Shown: one piece after another, positions 17,701 to 23,112 of the stretch
Layout: every line of letters starts with the position of its first letter
Numbering within the stretch: the stretch's first letter is position 1
Assembly: GCA_033720955.1 (NCBI GenBank)
Contig: JAWWBN010000003.1
Location: forward strand, 1 to 44,697
Origin: JAWWBN01 sp033720955
GTDB taxonomy: Bacteria > Acidobacteriota > Thermoanaerobaculia > Multivoradales > JAHEKO01
Reading direction: 5' to 3'
Length of the DNA: 44,697 bases
Translations under genes and position numbers: made by a program
The notes under the pieces: model-generated
Databases searched by the model: none
The model's input: only the letters and a program-made list of their open reading frames with translations
What the model was told of the DNA's origin: nothing

Positions 17701-18094
17701 GGGATGGGTGTTGGCGAGCGCCGAGCTGGGGAAGAGCGAGCCGACGAGCCCGACGGCGCTGGAGAGGTGGAATCTCGACCAGGTCAACCTGCAGGTCCTT
17801 CCGGGAGTGGCGGGGCAGCCGCCGGCGGTGCAGCGCCTGACCATCGTGAAGGCGGAGGACGTGCGGATCCGCGAGGCCCTCGTCGGGGACGGCGTGGTCG
17901 GAGCCCTCGGCCGCGCCGATGCCGGCCCCGACCAGCGCAAGGGGCCCCACCCGCTCGCGGAGCTCACGAAGAGCCGCACGGAGGCGGGAAGGAAGGGTCG
18001 CTACCACCGCTTCCGCTGCAGCTTCCGGCTGCCTCCGGGGGACGTGCTCTTCGACTACCTGACCGGCTGGGAAGCGCCGCTCGGCCCCGGCTGA
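14765..18094 (+). CDS. Three-unit acetoacetate-decarboxylase-like protein
   Basis: 1109 residues, GTG at 14765 chosen for GGGAGGAAGC just upstream. Three units of the acetoacetate decarboxylase (ADC) fold are recognisable: unit 1 (about 15-180, GREIYGWPKF), unit 2 (about 330-570, SREVLGLPTEF) and unit 3 (about 855-1109, GRECWGFPRKLG). In clostridial ADC, as I recall it, the motif is YPKKLG, where the first Lys forms the Schiff base. Here unit 1 keeps the first Lys, unit 3 has Arg then Lys, and unit 2 has neither. The long stretch between units 2 and 3 (about 570-850) has strand-rich sequence I cannot assign. No signal peptide is present. ADC-fold proteins also act as aldolase-dehydratases. 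A pathway role in a polyketide- or prenyl-derived lipid is inference. It is followed by the dynamin-like gene. Confidence 0.75.
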   Translation: MSTKPSSRRLLGSRQFVEAGGYRELDFSNVSMRTFPLRANIAQLQRFCDAYLNIAPPEIAHFRPVAPFVLFQVLNYGRMSPVAKNVGWVAQHEVLFGVPVVGHWHYEGERVEGLATVSPFIFVDNDWSVQLGREIYGWPKFPAQVVPEVNAWLRDPRLARRLLNLKTKVFPRLYAGMPQLNLPIVEVLQSPTGLGQWPPDFNYLMGPLTQLPQAFFDGLAALPDVMRSLLGFWAPQSQGDLGGTFMGQLEQLLSIPPEALVNTLNVKQFRSSRAGVAAYQSLVNGVMETRATLASGLLGSVDQLRGDPSGGLSLLIHRYPDFPIIESLGLHVQNQWSAGGHAVAELKPFLPFWTIVDLRYNMGQRLCWRSLQTDWSTGDEPADDSSRRVAVFNTALGPVLEAVQGPFEFFDTTIRVLPLKASERRLTLADNSGADALAPGDLPDLGHTVGRQFKEALIAALQQGGLPSDPAQLDIQLTFLPVVLLLVEKLGSMSAEANDIGFWGGRTVSFARILNVKLISVEDQVPAVDTNFLVIPFAFAQDPIAVSASREVLGLPTEFAQIQAEADPWVESSTRDFDHPLIRVCVRDYPALGVGQEATVRTLFHIDRVAPTPGLAPVSLKPYRVFHEQALDPARPGTVLSYLTLKQFRDEEDPTLVCYRELAVQDRVIGKWEGVQSGKRAEVDQLPGEYEVRFQRLPSWPLVETLGLEVEWEVDERGVETAVCKVEDPHWVKADLRWNLPVNLRWQSVDGVWRHGYRQQGDEYGPASVYLLDFISRARAATLRSGFLPLERPQGFVERFNDSVDELARDDALASATQNLFPPSMRDPKLVTLDDLVRGFPATIEAPTAFSMPSRADLYPAPPLQFDDVETIVAGFEVAPEPLEKWIPAPLEPVAGPSRPGRLFLVYNRYPDGSPFGAFQEVAIVTPVRARGTRLVFCLYSLVDNDEALSAGRECWGFPRKLGEIHFSEERGILVARRAGWVLASAELGKSEPTSPTALERWNLDQVNLQVLPGVAGQPPAVQRLTIVKAEDVRIREALVGDGVVGALGRADAGPDQRKGPHPLAELTKSRTEAGRKGRYHRFRCSFRLPPGDVLFDYLTGWEAPLGPG

Positions 18095-18123
18095 CCGCCG
18101 GGGGCGGGCGCCAAGAGGGCGCG

Positions 18124-18132
18124 TGGTATCTT
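18124..18132 (+). promoter_or_regulatory. Extended -10 candidate for the dynamin-like gene
   Basis: TGGTATCTT is an extended -10, about 40 bases before the ATG at 18173. A GCGCC-AAGAG-GGCGC hairpin just upstream (18108-18122) may end the preceding transcript. Confidence 0.4.
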
Positions 18133-18172
18133 GACGCCGGGCGCCGCCGGCCGGACGGCGCCTCTTCGCGTC

Positions 18173-19906
18173 ATGCTCGACACCATTCTCAGCGGCCAGC
18201 AGGAGGTCCTCCTCGCCGAGGAGCGGGCGCTGCTGCGCGGTCTCCAGGCGGGCCTGGCACGGTGGCAGGCCGGCGAGGAGGACCAGGCGACCCTGGAGCG
18301 CTCCATCGCCAGCCTCGACGAGCTCTTCCTTCTGGTGGTGGTGGGCGAGTTCAACTCCGGCAAGAGCACCTTCATCAACGCGCTCCTGGGCGAGCGGCTG
18401 CTCGAGGAGGGGGTCACCCCCACCACCCGGCGGATCCACCGGCTGCGGCACGGCGAGACCCGCCAGCGGCAGCTCGGCGACGACGGCATCGAGGAGATCG
18501 CCGCCCCGATCGACCTGCTGCGTCAGGTGCGGATGGTGGACACGCCGGGCACCAACGCCCTGGACCGGGAGCACGAGGCGATCACCCGCCGCTTCGTGCC
18601 GCGCTCCGACCTGGTGCTGTTCGTGACGTCGGCCGACCGCCCGCTGACCGAGAGCGAGCGGGCCTTCATCGAGTCGATCCGCGAATGGGGAAAGAAGCTC
18701 GTCCTGGTGATCAACAAGGTCGACTTCCTGGCCAACAGCAAGGGCGCCCTCGACGAGGTGCGCGTCTTCGTGGAGGAGAACGCGAAGAAGATTCTCGGCG
18801 CCGTGCCGCCCCTCTTCGCGGTCTCCGCCCGGGATGCCCTGTCGGCCAAGACCGGCGCCGCCGACCCGACCCTGGTGGCCCGCAGCGGCTTCGAGGAGCT
18901 CGAGATCTACCTCCGCGACACCCTGGACGAGAAGGAGCGCGTGCGGCTCAAGCTCCTGAGCCCGCTGGGTGTGGCGCGGCGGCTGGCCTCCGACTACCTG
19001 GCCTCGGCGGAAGAGAGCGCCGAGCTGCTGCGGGACGACTTCGCCACCCTGGAGGAGATCGAAGGCCAGCTTGCCGTCTACCAGGAAGACATGGCGGCCG
19101 CCTTCCGCTACCGCCTCTCCGACGTGGACAACGAGCTGCACGAGTTCGAGCGGCGGGGCGACGAGTTCTTCGAGGAGACCCTTCGCCTGTCGCGGGCCAT
19201 CGACCTGATGAACCGGTCGAAGATCCAGGCCGACTTCGAGCGCAAGGTGGTGGCCGACGCGCCGAAGCGGCTCGAGGAGAAGGTCGAGTCGGTCATCGAC
19301 TGGATGGTGGAGGCCGAGCTCAAGCAGTGGCAGGCCACCCACGAGCAGATCGCCAAGCGCCGCACGGAGGCGTCGGCCGGGGCCAACCTGCTGCCCAGCC
19401 TGGACTACAACCGCGGCCGTCTGCTGGAGACGGTGGGCCGCACCGCCCAGCGCACCATCCGCTCGTACGACCAGCAGGCCGAGGCGGGCCGGATGGCCGA
19501 GTCGGTGCGCACCGCGGTGGCCGGCACCGCGCTGATCGAGGCCGGCGCCGTGGGGCTGGGCACCGTATTCACCCTGCTGGCCACCTCGACGGCCGCCGAC
19601 GTCACGGGGCTGGTGGCCGCCGGCACCCTGGCGGTCCTGGGCCTCTTCGTGCTGCCGGCCCGCCGTCGCAAGGCCAAGCAGGAGCTGTCGAAGAAGATCG
19701 CCACCCTGCGCGACAGCCTGATGACCTCGCTCACCGCCCAGTTCGACCGCGAGGTGGAGGGCTCCGCCCACCGGATCCGCGAGGCCATCGCCCCTTACAC
19801 CCGGTTCGTCCGCGCGGAGCGCGAGCGGCTCGAGGAGATGCGCCGGGGGCTCGGGGAGATCTCGGCCAACCTGGAGCGGCTGCAGGACGTCATCGAGGGA
19901 GCCTGA
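18173..19906 (+). CDS. Dynamin-family GTPase (bacterial dynamin-like protein)
   Basis: 577 residues from the ATG at 18173; an in-frame TTG at 18131 lies within the -10 candidate and was not used. The GTPase motifs are complete: P-loop GEFNSGKST (58-66), switch I Thr in GVTPTTRR (80-87), DTPGT (123-127) and NKVD (181-184). The middle is long coiled helix (about 250-430). Two hydrophobic segments (about 445-510, GTALIEAGAVGLGTVFTLLA and LVAAGTLAVLGLFVLPA) end in RRRK and would anchor it in the inner membrane. A helical tail follows. Bacterial dynamins remodel or protect membranes. Its place after a lipid-type enzyme gene makes a link to membrane composition possible but unproven. Confidence 0.88.
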   Translation: MLDTILSGQQEVLLAEERALLRGLQAGLARWQAGEEDQATLERSIASLDELFLLVVVGEFNSGKSTFINALLGERLLEEGVTPTTRRIHRLRHGETRQRQLGDDGIEEIAAPIDLLRQVRMVDTPGTNALDREHEAITRRFVPRSDLVLFVTSADRPLTESERAFIESIREWGKKLVLVINKVDFLANSKGALDEVRVFVEENAKKILGAVPPLFAVSARDALSAKTGAADPTLVARSGFEELEIYLRDTLDEKERVRLKLLSPLGVARRLASDYLASAEESAELLRDDFATLEEIEGQLAVYQEDMAAAFRYRLSDVDNELHEFERRGDEFFEETLRLSRAIDLMNRSKIQADFERKVVADAPKRLEEKVESVIDWMVEAELKQWQATHEQIAKRRTEASAGANLLPSLDYNRGRLLETVGRTAQRTIRSYDQQAEAGRMAESVRTAVAGTALIEAGAVGLGTVFTLLATSTAADVTGLVAAGTLAVLGLFVLPARRRKAKQELSKKIATLRDSLMTSLTAQFDREVEGSAHRIREAIAPYTRFVRAERERLEEMRRGLGEISANLERLQDVIEGA

Positions 19907-19943
19907 GACCCGCGGGGGGAGACGGCTCCGGAGCGCGCGGCGG

Positions 19944-20984
19944 TTGAGAAGAGTGCTCCAGGGCGTCGTCGCCGGCGCGCTGCTGCTGGGGCTCGCCCTC
20001 CTCCTCGGGCCCCGGCCCGCGAGCCTGGACGAGACGCCGCTCTCCCCCACCCCCTGCTTCGACCGGCCCGCCCAGGTCGAGGCCTATCTCGCGCGCTCGG
20101 AGAGCCGGTTCGACGACGTCACCCCCGGGACCGGGAAGACGGTGATCTGGGCCGATCCCGAGCGCCGGGAGCGGACGCCGGCCGCTGTCGTGCTGCTGCA
20201 CGGCTTCTCCGCCAGCCGTCAGGAGGTCGCGCCGCTCGCCGAGCGGGTGGCGGGCCGGCTCGGCGCCAATCTCTTCGCCACCCGCCTCACCGGGCACGGA
20301 CGCACCCCGGAGGCGCTGGGGCGGGCGACGCTGCGGGAGTGGCTGGACGACACGCGCGAGGCGCTCGCGGTGGGCCGGGCGATCGGCGGCCGGGTGGCGG
20401 TGGTCGGCGTGTCGCACGGCGCCACCCTGGCGCTCTGGGCCTCCCTGGGCGGTGCCGCGGAGGCTCCCGACGCCCAGGTCCTGATCTCCCCCAACCTCGG
20501 CCCGCGGGACCCCCGGGCGCGCTTCCTCACCTGGCCGTGGGCCGGCTGGCTGGTGCCGCGGCTGCTCGGCCGCACCCACTCCTTCGAGCCCCGGAACGAG
20601 CTGCAGGAGCGCTACTGGACCACCTCCTACCCGGTGGAAGCCCTCTTCCAGGTGGCGGCGGCCGAGAAGCTGGTCCGGCGCCGGGCGAAGGGCGGCGTCG
20701 AGCTCGCGATCCCCACCCTGGTGCTCTACTCGCCGGACGACCAGGTGGTGGACCCGGCCAGGATCCGGGCCTTCTTCGAGGGCAGCGGCGCGGTGCTCGA
20801 GCCCGTGGAGGGCGCCGAGGACCCTTCCCGGCACCTCCTCGCCGGCGACGTCCTCTCGCCCGGAACCACGGATGCGATGGCCTCCCGGATCGCGCGTTTC
20901 CTCAGAGAGGCGGCCCTGTCCGCTCCCGGCTCGGGCGACGACCCGGCCGCCGGACCGCTAGACTCTCTGCCCTCGCGCCGCTAG
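19944..20984 (+). CDS. Alpha/beta hydrolase with N-terminal membrane anchor or signal
   Basis: 346 residues from a TTG start at 19944; a GTG nine bases later is the alternative. MRR followed by a hydrophobic stretch (VLQGVVAGALLLGLALLLG) is a signal peptide or anchor. Fold markers are VVLLHGFSAS (83-91), the nucleophile elbow GVSHGA (Ser157), the acid in SPDDQVVD and the likely catalytic His in SRHLLAGD. It resembles carboxylesterases and monoacylglycerol-lipase-like enzymes. The last codons and the TAG stop (20982-20984) run ten bases into the tRNA-Arg gene. It lies 37 bases after the dynamin-like gene, possibly in one transcript that would also read into the tRNA. Confidence 0.85.
   Translation: MRRVLQGVVAGALLLGLALLLGPRPASLDETPLSPTPCFDRPAQVEAYLARSESRFDDVTPGTGKTVIWADPERRERTPAAVVLLHGFSASRQEVAPLAERVAGRLGANLFATRLTGHGRTPEALGRATLREWLDDTREALAVGRAIGGRVAVVGVSHGATLALWASLGGAAEAPDAQVLISPNLGPRDPRARFLTWPWAGWLVPRLLGRTHSFEPRNELQERYWTTSYPVEALFQVAAAEKLVRRRAKGGVELAIPTLVLYSPDDQVVDPARIRAFFEGSGAVLEPVEGAEDPSRHLLAGDVLSPGTTDAMASRIARFLREAALSAPGSGDDPAAGPLDSLPSRR
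20959..20964 (+). promoter_or_regulatory. -10 candidate for tRNA-Arg
   Basis: TAGACT ends ten bases before the mature 5' end of the tRNA and lies inside the last codons of the hydrolase gene. No -35 was recognised. Confidence 0.3.
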
Positions 20985-21050
20985 CTCAACGGATAGAGCA
21001 CCAGACTTCGGATCTGACGGTTGGGGGTTCGAATCCCTCGCGGCGCGCCA
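20975..21050 (+). tRNA. tRNA-Arg (anticodon TCG)
   Basis: A full cloverleaf can be folded by hand. The acceptor GCGCCGC pairs perfectly with GCGGCGC (21040-21046). The D arm is GCTC/GAGC. The anticodon loop CTTCGGA has TCG at 21008-21010. The T arm GGGGG/CCCTC has the TTCGAAT loop, then discriminator G and an encoded CCA. The closing pair of the anticodon stem is C-A. It should read CGA and related arginine codons. Confidence 0.95.
21018..21043 (+). repeat. tRNA-Arg 3' segment repeated downstream (attL-like copy)
   Basis: These 26 bases of the tRNA 3' half recur at 22061-22086 with 24 of 26 identical, including 16 in a row (TTCGAATCCCTCGCGG). Integrases of islands and phages often use exactly this part of a tRNA as the attachment core. 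Confidence 0.6.
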
Positions 21051-21165
21051 TGCAAGCTGCCTGCGGAGCTTCGAGGACCGCCCGTCGAGGGGTCCGGCCC
21101 TGCGCGGGATCGGGATCGATCCGTGCAACCCACTCGACCATCGCCGCCGCGCGCCCGGCCGCCCG

Positions 21166-21843
21166 TTAGACGCACCACTCGTGGTCCTGCATCAGGCAGT
21201 GGTGGGATGTCCATCCCGTCCAGGTGCCATCCGGGTGATCGGGGTTCCGGTCTCTGCGCCAGCAAAGAACGTTGGTGTCCAGGCATCGGAACTGCCAAGT
21301 CTCGTCCTCGCCCAGGACCTTGATCCCCCGGTCCGCGCCCTTCTCGCAATCCGACGAAGGACCGACGCGAGCGTTGACCCGGACGCGGTCCCAGTCGCAG
21401 TTCTTGAGAATCACCCGGACGCTGTCGGTTGGCGCCGGACTCGACTCCGGCTCGGCATCGGGCGCGGACAGCGGGGCGGCCGCCCCCGGGCTCGGCTCGG
21501 CCGTGGTCCCGGTACAGCGGCTGTACCTGGGGCAGCAGGAGATCTGGCGCAGCGAGCACCAGCCGCCATGACCCACCGTCCTCGAGTCGTCGGGATAGAT
21601 GTCCAGCCGTGCGTCCGGGCATCTCGCGATGTCCCACTTCACCGTGATCCGGTAGCTGCACCGGTTCGTGACCGTCGACTCGTCGCCCCGGTCGCGTACC
21701 TTGGCACAGCTTGGCAGGGGTGCTCTGTCCTCCCGGCCACAGGCGTCGGCTCTCGCCTCCGCTGCCCCCATCGCTCCGACGCCGAGGATCAGGCCGACCA
21801 GGGTCAACGCCTCCAACCCGGCGCGGTTGCGAAGCTCCTTCAT
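21166..21843 (-). CDS. Secreted Cys-rich protein of unknown function, two related halves
   Basis: 225 residues; the ATG at 21843 has AGGGAGG just upstream. An N-terminal signal peptide is likely (LTLVGLILGVGAMGAAEARA). The mature part has 15 cysteines. Two segments (about 50-108 and about 140-210) share a form: a strand with N-x-C (TNRCSYRITVKW; LKNCDWDRVRVNA), then a Cys, then a charged turn, then W or F before a Cys (GGWCS; TWQFRC). They are joined by an Ala/Pro/Ser/Glu linker. I do not recognise the family. Codon use is looser than in neighbours (AGA, TTG, GTA, CCA), and the gene lies between the two tRNA-derived repeats, which suggests acquisition. It is probably a periplasmic or extracellular disulfide-bonded protein. 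Confidence 0.65.
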   Translation of the reverse strand: MKELRNRAGLEALTLVGLILGVGAMGAAEARADACGREDRAPLPSCAKVRDRGDESTVTNRCSYRITVKWDIARCPDARLDIYPDDSRTVGHGGWCSLRQISCCPRYSRCTGTTAEPSPGAAAPLSAPDAEPESSPAPTDSVRVILKNCDWDRVRVNARVGPSSDCEKGADRGIKVLGEDETWQFRCLDTNVLCWRRDRNPDHPDGTWTGWTSHHCLMQDHEWCV

Positions 21844-22060
21844 CTTGCCTCCCTTCGGACGTAGTCGCGTCTTGCGGGCGAGACACGAGAGAGCGGACCG
21901 AAGGGAGACATCTCCCTGGGCACCCCGCTCGCTCCCCGGGCGCGGTCCCGGGACGCCCCGGACCGCTTGCGAAATCTGATTAACAGGAGAGTTTACCTGA
22001 GCCTTCCATCCAGGGTCAAGGCGACCGGTCAGAGGTTCCGCCCTTCTTCAGAGGTTCTCT

Positions 22061-22091
22061 CGGTCGGGGTTTCGAATCCCTCGCGGTGCCA
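22061..22091 (+). repeat. Degenerate copy of the tRNA-Arg 3' end (attR-like)
   Basis: The sequence matches tRNA bases 21018-21043 at 24 of 26 positions, then lacks two bases of the acceptor strand before the final GCCA. The T-arm has a T-C mismatch at its loop end. There is no matching 5' half, so this is a fragment, not a second tRNA. Confidence 0.6.
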
Positions 22092-22162
22092 TACCGATCC
22101 CGCGCGAAGGCCGACGGACGAGGTCGCCGGGGCGACCGGCGCAAGGGCTTCTCCCGCCCTCG

Positions 22163-22171
22163 TGCTAGCAT
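22163..22171 (+). promoter_or_regulatory. Extended -10 candidate for the papain-like protease gene
   Basis: TGCTAGCAT fits the TGnTAnnnT form seen elsewhere in the window and lies about 63 bases before the start at 22234. Its hexamer TAGCAT is a weak match to consensus. Confidence 0.35.
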
Positions 22172-22233
22172 GCCGGTGAACCTGAAAAAAGTTGGCTGGT
22201 CTGTCCGGTTGCCGCCGAGTGAGGAGGTTGCGC

Positions 22234-22884
22234 ATGCCATTATCGCGGAGGGCCCTTCTTCAGGCGTTCGTGCCGTTCGCCCTGGCCGGCCAGGTGCGGG
22301 CCGAGCACTGGTGTGGATCTCCGAAGGGGTACCTCTGGGGCTACCAGGATTGCGACGCCTGGGTGGACCTCGAAAGGGGTTTGGCCGCCGGGCAGACCCA
22401 GGAGAAGACGCTGACCTGCTGGGCGGCGGCGATCGCCACGGTCTTCAGGTACCACGGCTACCCGGTTTCCCAGAGCACGATCATCCGGGCGCACCATGGC
22501 TGGGACGTCAACATGCGCGGCGGGCCCTACTCCACTCTGTCGAGGACCGTGAACGGTACGAGGTGGCGAGATTCGCAGGGCAGGCAGTTCGTAGCCAGGA
22601 CGGAGGGCATCTTCGATTACTACGCCGGCCGTGGCGAGCTGAGCAACTCGGACGTCGTCGCGCAGCTTCAGTACAACAGGCCGCTGATCGTCGGGACGAG
22701 AAGTCACGCCATGGTGATCTTCAGGATGGAGTACCTGTACAACAGGTACCTGGACTCGATCCGGCCGAAGGTCGTGCACGTCTGGGATCCGTGGCCCGGT
22801 GTCGGTTTCCGGGCGCTTCGGCGTGAGGAGATGACCGCCGGCGCGGACCTGCTCTACGTGGCCGCCGTGAGAATCGTCCACTAG
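22234..22884 (+). CDS. Papain-like cysteine peptidase (C39/C70-like) with Tat-type signal
   Basis: 216 residues; ATG at 22234 with GAGGAGG five bases upstream. The N-terminus SRRALLQAFVPFALAG followed by QVRA fits a twin-arginine signal peptide, so export of a folded enzyme is likely. The catalytic Cys is C62 in LTCWAAAIATVFRYHG, which resembles the AvrRpt2-type C70 and C39-like peptidases. His158 in SHAMVIF and Asp185 in HVWDPWPG complete a plausible triad. The mature length (about 190) suits the family. Arginine is often coded by AGG, rare in the neighbouring genes, and GC is lower, which points to transfer. It sits just beyond the tRNA remnant and ends at a clear hairpin. Activity on a particular protein is unknown; an effector or toxin-like role is only a possibility. 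Confidence 0.8.
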   Translation: MPLSRRALLQAFVPFALAGQVRAEHWCGSPKGYLWGYQDCDAWVDLERGLAAGQTQEKTLTCWAAAIATVFRYHGYPVSQSTIIRAHHGWDVNMRGGPYSTLSRTVNGTRWRDSQGRQFVARTEGIFDYYAGRGELSNSDVVAQLQYNRPLIVGTRSHAMVIFRMEYLYNRYLDSIRPKVVHVWDPWPGVGFRALRREEMTAGADLLYVAAVRIVH

Positions 22885-22919
22885 ATCGACGCGTCGCGCC
22901 AGGCGGCCGATGACCTCAA

Positions 22920-22950
22920 GGTCGGGAAGCTCCCGGTGGACTTCCCGACC
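22920..22950 (+). terminator. Hairpin terminator candidate after the protease gene
   Basis: GGTCGGGAAG (22920-22929) and CTTCCCGACC (22941-22950) form a perfect 10-bp stem with an 11-base loop, 36 bases after the stop codon. No T run follows. Confidence 0.5.
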
Positions 22951-23098
22951 GGATGCCACCTCCCACACCTTCCTTTCGCTCGGGCGGCCCCGATTCCAGC
23001 GTACGGCTCCGCTTGACGGGATGCTCCTCCTGACGGTCTACCGGCGCCGGATTCCCGAGCTGCTCCGGCCGCCCTCCACGGACGGCGCGGCCAGCGCC

Positions 23099-23104
23099 TA
23101 GAAT
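23099..23104 (+). promoter_or_regulatory. -10 candidate, leaderless glycosyltransferase gene
   Basis: TAGAAT stands eight bases before the GTG start at 23113, with no Shine-Dalgarno. The transcript would begin at or next to the start codon. Confidence 0.45.
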
Positions 23105-23112
23105 TCCTTCCC

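Larger units (their letters stand above)
21844..22233. other. 390-bp non-coding stretch with tRNA remnant
   Basis: No gene is supported here. It is less GC-rich than the surroundings around 21965-22030. It holds the leader of the Cys-rich gene, with a hairpin AGGGAG-acat-CTCCCT (approximately 21902-21917). The tRNA-Arg 3' remnant is at 22061-22091. The promoter candidate of the protease gene is at 22163-22171. Confidence 0.6.

Noticed and set aside
14713..19947. A 1744-codon open frame overlapping the ADC-like and dynamin-like genes
   Set aside because: It is a shadow in a GC-rich region: the translation is Arg/Pro/Gly-rich low complexity, while the other frame shows clear ADC and GTPase motifs.
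22040..22091. Second complete tRNA gene
   Set aside because: Only the 3' half resembles tRNA-Arg; there is no acceptor 5' strand, D arm or anticodon arm, and the T-arm has a mismatch.
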